Part shown: in pieces, positions 44,710-52,689 of the stretch
Layout of the letters: the number at the start of each line of letters is the position of its first letter
Numbering within the stretch: the first letter of the stretch is position 1
Assembly (NCBI RefSeq): GCF_019916085.1
Contig: NZ_CP049834.1
Coordinates: 2,060,501 to 2,124,500, forward strand
Direction: 5' to 3'
Origin: Aquirufa lenticrescens
Lineage (GTDB): Bacteria; Bacteroidota; Bacteroidia; Cytophagales; Spirosomataceae
Length of the DNA stretch: 64,000 nt
Program-made: the position numbers and the translations under genes
The notes under the pieces: model-generated
The model's input: only the letters and a program-made list of their open reading frames with translations
Database searches by the model: none
Told to the model about the DNA's origin: nothing

Positions 44710-45939
44710 TTAGGGTTCGAAAATCAAACAACTCAAGGTAGCCGGATCGAGCATTTCTTTCGCAAGCGATTGAATGTGAACGCTGTCAATCAGGTCAATT
44801 TGTTCGAAAATTTCGTCTAAACTCTCAATTTTCTCACGATCTAGGAGATTCTTAGCCATCATTAACATGAAATTGAGGTTTCCCTCTTCTGCCATCGCTA
44901 ATTGACCTTTTAACTGGCTTTTTATCTTCTTCAATTGTGGGGCTGTTAATTCCTTTTCTTGCAGTTTGGCAAATTCCTTGTGAATTAATTTCAGCGATTT
45001 ATTCACCTGATTAGGCTCTGTTCCAAAATAAATGGCCCAATAACCTGAGTCTAAAAAGGAAGTTAAACTTGCTTCAATCGAATATACCAGTCCGTGTCGT
45101 TCGCGTACTGAAACATTCAGCAAAGAATTCATACCTGGTCCACCTAATAGATTGACTAGAAGGAAGAACGCAAGTCGATTCGGGTTTTCAATGGCAAAGG
45201 ATTGACGTCCTAAAGCAACGTGGGATTGCGTAATGCCTCTTTTGATGACTTTGGTCTGTGGGATCATCGGTGAAGGAGCAAGGCGTTTCACGATTTGCTT
45301 CTTTGCTTTAATGGATCCCAAATGTTTTTCTGCCCAAGCAAAAACCTTCGATGGATCTAATTTTCCGATGGAGGAAAACACAATACGTGAAGTGTCTAAA
45401 TTGCGTTCGATGAAGGATTCGAGGTCCTTTTTTTGGAATGCTTGAACTGTTTCTGTCGTCCCTAAAATATTCACCCCTAGCGGATGATTTGGGAATAATA
45501 ATTCATCAAAGTCATCTTGAATGGCTTCTTCTGGAGCGTCATAATACATCGACATCTCCTCTAAAATGACCGAACGCTCTTTCTCTAATTCCTTTTCAGG
45601 AAACACAGATTCAAACGTAATGTCAGTTAATAGCTCTAAGGCCCGTTCGAAATAGGGGCTAAGAATAGAGGCATGGAAACAGATTTTTTCTTTGGTGGTA
45701 TAGGCATTCAATTCTCCGCCATAAACTTCGAGGCGGTTAATGATCTGCATATTGTTCTTTTTCTTCGTCCCTTTGAAGGCCATATGCTCCCAAAAGTGCG
45801 CTAAACCCTCTTCTCCAGCTAATTCATCCCGACTACCAATGTCCAACATAATCCCTAAATGCGAGATCTCTGTGTGAAGCACTTGTCTGTGCACCACCGT
45901 GATTCCGTTAGAGAGGGTATGCAGGTGAATGGAATTCAT
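44710..45939 (-). CDS. M16-family insulinase-like protease, one domain pair
   Basis: Zinc peptidase of 409 residues with the inverted motif HFWEH (H48, E51, H52) in GLAHFWEHMAFKG and the downstream glutamate in RSVILEEMSMY. It has no signal peptide, so it may work in the cytosol, unlike the large exported M16 at 22549. It resembles YmxG/mitochondrial-processing-type peptidases. The gene heads an operon with hemW and mtgA; a TATTTTTG box is at 45973-45966. Confidence 0.92.
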   Translation of the reverse strand: MNSIHLHTLSNGITVVHRQVLHTEISHLGIMLDIGSRDELAGEEGLAHFWEHMAFKGTKKKNNMQIINRLEVYGGELNAYTTKEKICFHASILSPYFERALELLTDITFESVFPEKELEKERSVILEEMSMYYDAPEEAIQDDFDELLFPNHPLGVNILGTTETVQAFQKKDLESFIERNLDTSRIVFSSIGKLDPSKVFAWAEKHLGSIKAKKQIVKRLAPSPMIPQTKVIKRGITQSHVALGRQSFAIENPNRLAFFLLVNLLGGPGMNSLLNVSVRERHGLVYSIEASLTSFLDSGYWAIYFGTEPNQVNKSLKLIHKEFAKLQEKELTAPQLKKIKSQLKGQLAMAEEGNLNFMLMMAKNLLDREKIESLDEIFEQIDLIDSVHIQSLAKEMLDPATLSCLIFEP

Positions 45940-45965
45940 AAATGGGGTTTTGGTGAAAAATGTCT

Positions 45966-45973
45966 CAAAAATA
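45966..45973 (-). promoter_or_regulatory. -7 box of the M16-hemW-mtgA operon
   Basis: TATTTTTG on the minus strand matches TAnnTTTG; the expected TSS near 45959 gives a 20-base leader to the ATG at 45939. Confidence 0.5.
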
Positions 45974-46007
45974 AGTAATTTTATGGCTAATCGCTTCCTT
46001 TATTTCT

Positions 46008-47006
46008 ATGAATCCAGTGTCCAAGGTGTTAATTATTCAAACCGCTTTCCTCGGGGATGCGGTTTTAGTAACATCCTTATTGGAGAAAATCCGGATAGAA
46101 TCCCCTGAAACAGCCATTCATTTGTTAGTAAGGAAAGGGAATGAGTCTATTTTTCAGGCTTACACACATCCTTGTTTGGAGCGCGTTTGGACCTATGATA
46201 AGTCCAATAAACGAGCTTCTTGGCTTGATTTACGCACTAATTTGAAGCAAGAATCCTTTGATAAAGTTTTTGTGGTACAGCGATTCTTCGGAATGGGTTT
46301 GTTGAGTCTGATGATTGGTGCCAAGCAGGTTTTTGGGTTTGCAAAAAATCCACTTTCCTGGTTTTTTACGAAATCCTATCCACACCCTTTTGGAAACGGA
46401 ATCCATGAAGTGGAGCGCAATACGGCTTTATTGAGCGATTGGTTAGGGGAGAAGGTGTATAAGCCTTTCTTGAATCCTTCGCAAGTACCAGCTCCCGCTA
46501 ACAATTACATCTGTATTTCCCCTGGAAGTGTGTGGGAGACGAAGCGTTTACCCATTCAGAAGTGGATCGATTTTATCCATTTACTGCCTCGTGATCAGGC
46601 AGTTGTATTAATGGGTTCACCTAACGAAAAGTATTTGTCAGAAGAGATTGAGCAGGCCTGTCCAGGTTGGCCTATCTTTAATGAAACCGGGAAACACGCG
46701 CTCTTAGCTTCTACGTCTATTTTTGCCCAAAGCAAAGGTAATTTCGTCAACGATTCCGGTCCGATGCACTTGTCCTCTGCCGTGAATGTACCTACGGTTG
46801 CTTTATTTTGCTCTACGATTCCAGATTTTGGCTTTGGACCTTTGGCTGATCACAGTCAAGTCATTGAGGTATCGGAAACATTAGATTGTCGTCCTTGTGG
46901 AGATCACGGCAAGAAAAATTGCCCGCTAGGTCATTATGCCTGTGGAAATCAGATCTCAACCCAAAAAATGTTATTAGCTTACGAAGCTCTCGAAGCAAGT
47001 AAATAA
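46008..47006 (+). CDS. Glycosyltransferase family 9 (heptosyltransferase-like)
   Basis: Adds an ADP-heptose-type sugar to lipid A core in well-studied members. The 332-residue protein has the N-terminal VLIIQTAFLGDAVLVTSLL, the sugar-binding SPGSVWETKRLP and the NDSGPMHLSSAVN motif. Single gene, not in a core-LPS cluster; its last 28 bases overlap the 3' end of pyrB in the opposite direction. The donor sugar is not known. Confidence 0.88.
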   Translation: MNPVSKVLIIQTAFLGDAVLVTSLLEKIRIESPETAIHLLVRKGNESIFQAYTHPCLERVWTYDKSNKRASWLDLRTNLKQESFDKVFVVQRFFGMGLLSLMIGAKQVFGFAKNPLSWFFTKSYPHPFGNGIHEVERNTALLSDWLGEKVYKPFLNPSQVPAPANNYICISPGSVWETKRLPIQKWIDFIHLLPRDQAVVLMGSPNEKYLSEEIEQACPGWPIFNETGKHALLASTSIFAQSKGNFVNDSGPMHLSSAVNVPTVALFCSTIPDFGFGPLADHSQVIEVSETLDCRPCGDHGKKNCPLGHYACGNQISTQKMLLAYEALEASK

Positions 47007-47899
47007 AGGACAGCCATTCTCACGGCCACGCCATTTTCTACCTGATCTAAGATGATTGAATGGGGCGAATCCGCCGCATCAGAGCTTAATTCCACCCCAC
47101 GATTTATCGGTCCCGGGTGCATCAAAACGATCTCTTTGGGTAATTCCTCCAACATCGCGCGATTGATTCCAAAGAACTGCGAGTATTCGCGAAGACTCGG
47201 GAAGTACTTGATTTGTTGTCTCTCTAATTGGATACGCAACACGTTAGCGGCATCACACCAAGCTAAGGTACTCTTTACGTCGTGAGAAACTTCGACACCT
47301 AAGCTTTGTATGTGCTTCGGAATCAAGGTGCTGGGTCCGCAAAGACGAACTTCTGCTCCTTGTTTTTTCAAGGCATAAATATTAGAAAGGGCCACGCGTG
47401 AGTGCAAAATGTCACCGATGATGGCGATTTTTTTGCCGGCTAAATCACCCAGTTTTTCTTGTAGAGAGAACGTATCTAATAAGGCTTGCGTTGGATGCTC
47501 GTGTGTTCCGTCGCCTGCATTGACAATATTAGCTTTTATATGTTTCGCTAGATAATGAGGCGCACCTGGACTTGCATGGCGCATCACGATCATATCGACT
47601 TTCATCGCTAGGATATTGTTTACCGTATCTAATAAGGTTTCTCCTTTTTTGACTGAGCTACCTGAGGCAGAGAAGTTAATGGTGTCTGCTGAGAGTCTTT
47701 TTTCAGCTAATTCGAAGGATAATCGGGTACGAGTTGAATTTTCAAAGAAGATGTTGGCAATCGTCACATCGCGTAGAGAAGGAACTTTTTTAATCGGTCT
47801 GTTCAAGACCTCTTTAAATTCTCTGGCCGTTTTAACAATCAATTGAATGGACTCTTCATCCAGATCTTTGATTCCTAATAAGTGTGGCGACTTTAACAT
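46979..47899 (-). CDS. pyrB: Aspartate carbamoyltransferase catalytic subunit
   Basis: Second step of pyrimidine synthesis: carbamoyl phosphate plus aspartate to carbamoyl aspartate. The 306-residue protein has the carbamoyl-phosphate motif FENSTRTRLSFE, the HPTQALLDTF motif, GDILHSRVALSN and MHPGPINRGVE, all complete. No regulatory chain pyrI is adjacent. It follows pyrR after two bases, and its tail overlaps the convergent GT9 gene. Confidence 0.95.
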   Translation of the reverse strand: MLKSPHLLGIKDLDEESIQLIVKTAREFKEVLNRPIKKVPSLRDVTIANIFFENSTRTRLSFELAEKRLSADTINFSASGSSVKKGETLLDTVNNILAMKVDMIVMRHASPGAPHYLAKHIKANIVNAGDGTHEHPTQALLDTFSLQEKLGDLAGKKIAIIGDILHSRVALSNIYALKKQGAEVRLCGPSTLIPKHIQSLGVEVSHDVKSTLAWCDAANVLRIQLERQQIKYFPSLREYSQFFGINRAMLEELPKEIVLMHPGPINRGVELSSDAADSPHSIILDQVENGVAVRMAVLYLLASRAS

Positions 47900-47901
47900 A
47901 A

Positions 47902-48444
47902 TTATTCAGGTTGAGGAATTAACCAAATTCTGTCCGCTTCGTGGCCTTGTTCCGTCCACTCTACGAGTACTTTTTCGGTGGGTAAGGTATTCACACTTTT
48001 ACCCACGTAATCTGCGTTAATCGGCAAATCTCGATTATAAATACGGTCGATTAAGACACATAATTCCACTTTAGCCGGTCTCCCAAAACTATTCATCGCA
48101 TCTAGCGCTGCCCGAACCATTCGGCCTGTGGCTAACACGTCATCGACAAGGATAACTCGCTTGTTTTCAATCAAAAAGGGGACATCGGTTGAATTAGGAG
48201 ATACCGTTTCTCTGCGGCGGTAATCGTCGCGAAAGAATGTAGCGTCTATTTTTCCTACACTAGGTGCTTTTTCAAGGTGTTTGCTTAATTCTTTCGCGAT
48301 ACGTTCTGCAAAGAAAATTCCGCGAGGCTGTAAGCCTAGAATTACTGTTTCAACACCGTTGATTTGATTTTCAATGAGCTCTTGACACAACCTTGAGATG
48401 GTTATTTCGAGTAATGGGCTTGATAAAATCAGCTTGCGAGTCAT
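47902..48444 (-). CDS. pyrR: PyrR: pyrimidine operon regulator / uracil phosphoribosyltransferase
   Basis: RNA-binding regulator with uracil phosphoribosyltransferase activity. The 180-residue protein has the PRPP loop VILVDDVLATGRM and the typical FFRDDYRRR basic stretch. No obvious PyrR attenuator hairpin precedes pyrB, since pyrR and pyrB are two bases apart. A TATCTTTG box lies just upstream, in the 3' end of rfbC. Confidence 0.92.
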   Translation of the reverse strand: MTRKLILSSPLLEITISRLCQELIENQINGVETVILGLQPRGIFFAERIAKELSKHLEKAPSVGKIDATFFRDDYRRRETVSPNSTDVPFLIENKRVILVDDVLATGRMVRAALDAMNSFGRPAKVELCVLIDRIYNRDLPINADYVGKSVNTLPTEKVLVEWTEQGHEADRIWLIPQPE

Positions 48445-48449
48445 TGATG

Positions 48450-48457
48450 CAAAGATA
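48450..48457 (-). promoter_or_regulatory. -7 box just before pyrR
   Basis: TATCTTTG on the minus strand, ending five bases before the pyrR ATG. If used, the pyrR message would have almost no leader. Confidence 0.45.
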
Positions 48458-48469
48458 TCAAAATTTTAA

Positions 48470-49009
48470 TTAAAAAATCGGATGATTGGCGTCAAAATCA
48501 GGTAGTATTTGGTCCTTATCCGATACAATCGGGTTTTCAACGCCCCATTCGATCCCTAATTGCGGGTCATTCCAGCGTATCCCTGATTCAGCTTCTTTAT
48601 TCCAAAAATTCGTGCATTTATACACAAAAATCGTCTCCTCTAGGGCGATAAAACCATGAGCGAAACCGATGGGTACATACAACATATTACCTTTATCTGC
48701 GTCTAAAACGAATTTTTCGTGCTGTCCAAAGGTAGGGGAGTCCTTACGTAAATCCACCACCACGTCTAAGGCTTTCCCTGTCATGACACGTACTAATTTA
48801 CCTTGACCGTTTGGATTGTGTTGAAAATGTAAGCCGCGCAACACGCCTTTGGTGGAAAAGGAATAGTTGTCTTGCACAAAATCTTCTGGGATTCCATTTG
48901 CTGCAAAACGCGTTTGGTTGTAGGATTCGTAGAAAAATCCACGTTCGTCATGATATTTTGTTGGTATGCACTCAATGACTCCTGATAAACGATGCTTAAT
49001 GAATTCCAT
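48470..49009 (-). CDS. rfbC: dTDP-4-dehydrorhamnose 3,5-epimerase
   Basis: Third step of dTDP-rhamnose synthesis. The 179-residue cupin protein has RGFFYESYNQ, the catalytic histidine in VLRGLHFQHNP, VVVDLRKDSPTFGQ and the MLYVPIGFAHGF stretch with the second active-site pair. Partners rfbA and rfbB lie 10 kb away at 59307-61224, and rfbD is not in the window. It is upstream of pyrR with 25 bases between. Confidence 0.94.
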   Translation of the reverse strand: MEFIKHRLSGVIECIPTKYHDERGFFYESYNQTRFAANGIPEDFVQDNYSFSTKGVLRGLHFQHNPNGQGKLVRVMTGKALDVVVDLRKDSPTFGQHEKFVLDADKGNMLYVPIGFAHGFIALEETIFVYKCTNFWNKEAESGIRWNDPQLGIEWGVENPIVSDKDQILPDFDANHPIF

Positions 49010-49012
49010 AAA

Positions 49013-49054
49013 TTGTTTTTTGGCAGGGAAAGGGATAGATTTGTGGCAAAATTA
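49013..49054. promoter_or_regulatory. Face-to-face promoters of pyrF and rfbC
   Basis: Plus strand: TTG (49013-49015), 20-base spacer, TAGATTTG (49036-49043), for pyrF with a TSS near 49050. Minus strand: TAATTTTG (49054-49047) for rfbC with a TSS near 49040. The two -7 boxes point at each other with three bases between, so the transcripts overlap and polymerases may compete. Confidence 0.6.
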
Positions 49055-49075
49055 ATCCTATTTTCCTTCTTTCAC

Positions 49076-49900
49076 ATGAATTCAGCGGAATTAATTCAGC
49101 AAATTGAACAAAAGAGATCCTTTTTATGCGTCGGTTTGGACACCGATATCTCGTTGATTCCAAGTCGATTTAAGACGGAAAAAGATCCCATTTTTGCTTT
49201 TAATAAAGCGGTCATTGATGCTACTTTGCCCTATGCAGTCGCTTATAAGCCTAATATCGCCTTTTATGAAGCTTTAGGGCCTGCTGGTTGGGAAAGTTTA
49301 CAGAAAACGATGGATTATATGCCTAAGGACGTGTTTTCTATTGCGGATGCGAAGCGTGGTGACATTGGAAATACGGCGACTAAATACGCTCAAACATTCT
49401 TTGAGCCCGCTCGTGCCGGTTTTGATTTCGATTCTGTAACTGTGGCGCCCTATATGGGAGAGGATTCGGTGAGCCCTTTCTTGCAATTTGAAGATAAGTG
49501 GGTAATTCTTTTGGCTTTAACTTCTAATCCTGGAAGTAACGACTTTCAGCAATTAAAAGACGAAACGGGTATTCCTTTCTACGAACACGTCATGCGTAAA
49601 TCGATGGAATGGGGAAATTCTGATCAATTAATGTTCGTGATAGGAGCCACTAGGACGGATTATATTGCCAAAGTTCGTAAAATTGCTCCTGATAATTTCT
49701 TCTTAGTTCCTGGTGTAGGAGCGCAAGGGGGAAGTTTGTCTGATGTGGCCAAATTTGGTATGAATGATAAAGTAGGATTACTCGTGAATTCCTCTCGTGG
49801 CATCATTTATGCAGGGGATGATACCTGGGTTTCTGCCGCCAGAGAGGCGAAAAAAGTGCAAGAAGAAATGAATCAACTACTAGATCAATATTATAAATAA
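49076..49900 (+). CDS. pyrF: Orotidine 5'-phosphate decarboxylase
   Basis: Last step to UMP. The 274-residue protein is the longer type (subfamily 2): CVGLDTDISLIP near residue 18, the catalytic DAKRGDIGNTA and VPGVGAQGG phosphate loop. I use the ATG at 49076, because the earlier frame crosses the promoter. DUF2721 follows after one base. It faces rfbC-pyrR-pyrB on the other strand. Confidence 0.95.
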   Translation: MNSAELIQQIEQKRSFLCVGLDTDISLIPSRFKTEKDPIFAFNKAVIDATLPYAVAYKPNIAFYEALGPAGWESLQKTMDYMPKDVFSIADAKRGDIGNTATKYAQTFFEPARAGFDFDSVTVAPYMGEDSVSPFLQFEDKWVILLALTSNPGSNDFQQLKDETGIPFYEHVMRKSMEWGNSDQLMFVIGATRTDYIAKVRKIAPDNFFLVPGVGAQGGSLSDVAKFGMNDKVGLLVNSSRGIIYAGDDTWVSAAREAKKVQEEMNQLLDQYYK

Positions 49901-49901
49901 C

Positions 49902-50309
49902 ATGGAATTAAGCATCGGTACCCCCGCCTTATTATTCTCAACAGTTTCCTTGTTGATGATCGCTTTTACAAATCGCTTTATGTCGATGGCTTCGTTGATT
50001 CGTGGTTTACACGAAAAATTTCAACAAAATCCGGACGATGCGATTCGCATGCAAATTGATAACCTGCGATTGCGGATGAAACTAATTCAGCGGATGCAGA
50101 TTATAGCCATCGTGAGTTTGATTTTAAGCGTGGTGTGTATGTTTCTGTTGTTTATGAACCAACAGTTAATAGCTCGTTGGTTTTTTGGAATCGGCCTTTT
50201 AGGTATGAGTATTTCCCTAGCGCTAAGTGCTTGGGAGATAACGATTTCCACTAAAGCACTCGAAGTGGAACTCTCAGATATGGAAGAAATTATAAATAAG
50301 AGGAAATAA
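49902..50309 (+). CDS. DUF2721-family membrane protein
   Basis: Small inner-membrane protein of 135 residues with three hydrophobic helices (about 8-27, 65-85, 92-112) and a charged loop between the first two. It has no recognised function. It lies one base after pyrF in the same operon, but nothing links it to pyrimidine synthesis. Confidence 0.8.
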   Translation: MELSIGTPALLFSTVSLLMIAFTNRFMSMASLIRGLHEKFQQNPDDAIRMQIDNLRLRMKLIQRMQIIAIVSLILSVVCMFLLFMNQQLIARWFFGIGLLGMSISLALSAWEITISTKALEVELSDMEEIINKRK

Positions 50310-50374
50310 TGCTATTTTTTATCTGAATAGTAAAAAATAACTATCGAAATATTTTCCGCCTATAAAATATTTAC

Positions 50375-50497
50375 TACTTTTGTATACAATAATTACATTT
50401 CATACAAACGAAGATTTTGAATGACTTAGGTCATTAAAAATACTACTTAGGCGGATTGAATAAAGGCTCGGAATTTTTCTGAGTCTTTATTGTTTCT
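50375..50497 (+). ncRNA. Candidate small RNA with promoter and end hairpin
   Basis: A TACTTTTG box at 50375-50382 has no gene behind it; a TSS near 50389 would give a transcript of about 105 bases. It contains a small hairpin ATGAC-TTAG-GTCAT (50421-50434) and ends in a 15-bp stem (50459-50473 with 50477-50491, two G-T pairs). Against it: the T run after the hairpin is weak, and there is no TTG at the right place. The rest of the gap 50310-50511 shows nothing else. Confidence 0.4.
50459..50491. terminator. Hairpin between the small RNA and glgB
   Basis: AATAAAGGCTCGGAA and TTCTGAGTCTTTATT pair around a TTT loop. It lies 21 bases after the glgB stop on the minus strand, so it probably ends glgB and the plus-strand transcript. 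Confidence 0.7.
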
Positions 50498-50511
50498 AGC
50501 CTTTTCGCATC

Positions 50512-52410
50512 TTATGCCTTTAAAATAAGCGCAGAAAGAGGAGGGAGGTTGATCGCGATTGAGAATGCTTTCCCTTGCCAGTTGATTTCTTCCGTCATTG
50601 TAGCTCCAGAAACGGGGTAATTACTACCACCGAATTCTTCTTTGTCTGAATTGAAGACAGTTTTCCAAATCCCAGGAAGTGGAACACCTATCCGGTATCC
50701 ATCACGAGGTGCAGGTGTTAGGTTCAAAATCACAATGACTTGTTGCTTAGCCGTTTCTCCTTTTCGGATATAGGAAATCACGGAATTGCCTTGATCGTTT
50801 GATTCAATCCACTCGAATCCCTCGTAATCAAATTGTTTACTGTAGAACGCTGGTTCTGATCGATACAATTGATTTAAGGCTTTAACCGTTTCTTGAATTC
50901 CTCTGTGGGAGTGATGTTCCGTCAGGTGCCAGTCGAGGCTTTGGGTGTGATTCCATTCTTCTCTTTGGCCAAATTCCCCACCCATAAACAATAAATGAGA
51001 GCCTGGATGCGTGAATTGTTCTGCTAAAAGCAGACGTAGGTTAGCAAATTTCTGCCAATCATCGCCAGGCATTTTATTCAATAATGAACCTTTACCATAG
51101 ACCACTTCGTCGTGCGAAAGTGGTAGACAGAAATTCTCTGTAAACGCATAAATAAGGGAGAAAGTCAGTTCATTGAGGTGATGTTGGCGGTAAATGGGGT
51201 CTTTTTGGAAGAAACGCAGGGTGTCGTTCATCCAACCCATCATCCATTTTTGGCCAAAGCCTAAACCTCCCATAAATACCGGTTTCGTCACCCCTGGGAA
51301 ACTTGTAGATTCTTCCGCAATCATCTGGATATGCGGAAACTCTGCATAAATGTGGCTATTTAAGTCTTGTAAGAAGGAAATAACCTCGAGGTTATGATTG
51401 CCTCCAAACTGATTTGGCTCCCATTCTCCGTCATTTCTCGAATAATCTAAATACAACATGGATGCTACTGCATCTACGCGCAATCCATCCACATGGTAGC
51501 GATCGCACCAGAAAAAGGCGTTTGACATCAAGAACGAGCGAACTTCGTTCTTTCCGTAATCGAAGATGTACGATTTCCAATCTGGGTGATAACCGCGTTT
51601 CGGATCCGGATGCTCGTAAGCACTGCTACCGTCAAAGTTAAATAATCCGTGCGCATCGCCCGGAAAATGGGACGGAACCCAGTCTAAAATTACTCCTATT
51701 TCCGCCTGATGAAAGGCTTCCACTAAACGCATAAATCCTTGAGGATCACCAAAACGTGCTGTAGGAGCAAAATAACCTGTGATTTGATATCCCCATGATG
51801 GATCATAGGGATATTCCATCACTGGCATAAATTCTACGTGTGTGAAGCCCATTTCTTTGACGTAATTCACCAGTTTTACCGCTAAATCATCATAAGATAG
51901 GTATTCATTTTCTAGCGTTTTCATCCAAGAGGCTAAGTGCACCTCATAAATGGACATAGGTGCATTCAGGGCATTTTTAGAAGCTCTGTTTTCTTGCCAT
52001 TTGGTATCTTTCCACTCTTTATAGGTGTTCCAAACGATACTCGCTGTCTTAGGTGGAGCCTCGCAATACAAGCCCATCGGGTCTAGTTTCTCCAAATATT
52101 CCCCACCTGCCGTTTCAATTCCATATTTATAGGTTTCTCCTGTTTTTACACCCGGAATGAAGCCTTCCCAGATGCCAGATGAGTCCCAACGAGGAAATAA
52201 AGGATGCGAATAGCGGTCCCAATAATTAAAATTACCCGTTACAAACACATTTTTTGCGCTAGGAGCCCAAACCGCAAAAAACGTTCCTAGGATCCCATCG
52301 TACTCTATTTCAAAAGCCCCTAATTTCTCATAAAGTCTTGTATGTTTGCCGTTTAAGAAAAGGGCTATATCGAAATCAGTTAATCGAGAATAGGGGTGTA
52401 CGTTCGCCAT
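50512..52410 (-). CDS. glgB: 1,4-alpha-glucan branching enzyme
   Basis: Introduces alpha-1,6 branches into glycogen. The 632-residue protein has the CBM48 starch-binding domain (to about residue 130), the GH13 barrel with the nucleophile D313 in GLRVDAVASM, the acid/base E366 in MIAEESTSFPGV and a C-terminal all-beta domain. The AWAP and GTFFAVWAPSA start is usual. No other glycogen genes are next to it. Confidence 0.95.
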   Translation of the reverse strand: MANVHPYSRLTDFDIALFLNGKHTRLYEKLGAFEIEYDGILGTFFAVWAPSAKNVFVTGNFNYWDRYSHPLFPRWDSSGIWEGFIPGVKTGETYKYGIETAGGEYLEKLDPMGLYCEAPPKTASIVWNTYKEWKDTKWQENRASKNALNAPMSIYEVHLASWMKTLENEYLSYDDLAVKLVNYVKEMGFTHVEFMPVMEYPYDPSWGYQITGYFAPTARFGDPQGFMRLVEAFHQAEIGVILDWVPSHFPGDAHGLFNFDGSSAYEHPDPKRGYHPDWKSYIFDYGKNEVRSFLMSNAFFWCDRYHVDGLRVDAVASMLYLDYSRNDGEWEPNQFGGNHNLEVISFLQDLNSHIYAEFPHIQMIAEESTSFPGVTKPVFMGGLGFGQKWMMGWMNDTLRFFQKDPIYRQHHLNELTFSLIYAFTENFCLPLSHDEVVYGKGSLLNKMPGDDWQKFANLRLLLAEQFTHPGSHLLFMGGEFGQREEWNHTQSLDWHLTEHHSHRGIQETVKALNQLYRSEPAFYSKQFDYEGFEWIESNDQGNSVISYIRKGETAKQQVIVILNLTPAPRDGYRIGVPLPGIWKTVFNSDKEEFGGSNYPVSGATMTEEINWQGKAFSIAINLPPLSALILKA

Positions 52411-52489
52411 AAGGGGTTCTGCTTCAATGTTTAGGCTAAAATAGCGAAAATAAATTAGAAAATAATTAGTCTTTTTTTTGCTGGTAGTT

Positions 52490-52519
52490 TTGAATATAAA
52501 AGGGAAAAGCCTACCTTTG
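52490..52519 (+). promoter_or_regulatory. tRNA-Glu promoter
   Basis: TTG (52490-52492), a spacer of exactly 19 bases and TACCTTTG (52512-52519), followed by the tRNA after about 19 bases. Full match to the consensus. Confidence 0.78.
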
Positions 52520-52538
52520 TGCCACCAAAATAAATAAT

Positions 52539-52610
52539 GGTCCGTTCGTCTAGGGGTTAGGACACGTCCCTTTCACGGATGAAACACGGGTTCGATTCCC
52601 GTACGGACTA
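52539..52610 (+). tRNA. tRNA-Glu (anticodon UUC)
   Basis: Complete cloverleaf of 72 bases without encoded CCA. The acceptor stem is GGTCCGT with ACGGACT (G1 pairs with U72), the D-arm is GTCTAGGGGTTAGGAC, the anticodon loop is CTTTCAC with anticodon TTC in the middle, and the T-arm is ACGGG-TTCGATT-CCCGT, discriminator A. It has its own promoter and terminator, so it is a single-tRNA transcript. Confidence 0.93.
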
Positions 52611-52627
52611 CTTCGGTAGGCAAAAAA

Positions 52628-52651
52628 CCACACAAGACGTGTGGTTTTTTT
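52628..52651 (+). terminator. Terminator of tRNA-Glu
   Basis: CCACAC (52628-52633), AAGAC loop, GTGTGG (52639-52644) and seven T, with six A before. Confidence 0.9.
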
Positions 52652-52689
52652 GTTTTATAATGTCTTCATTTGTCTTTTGAATCTGTTAT

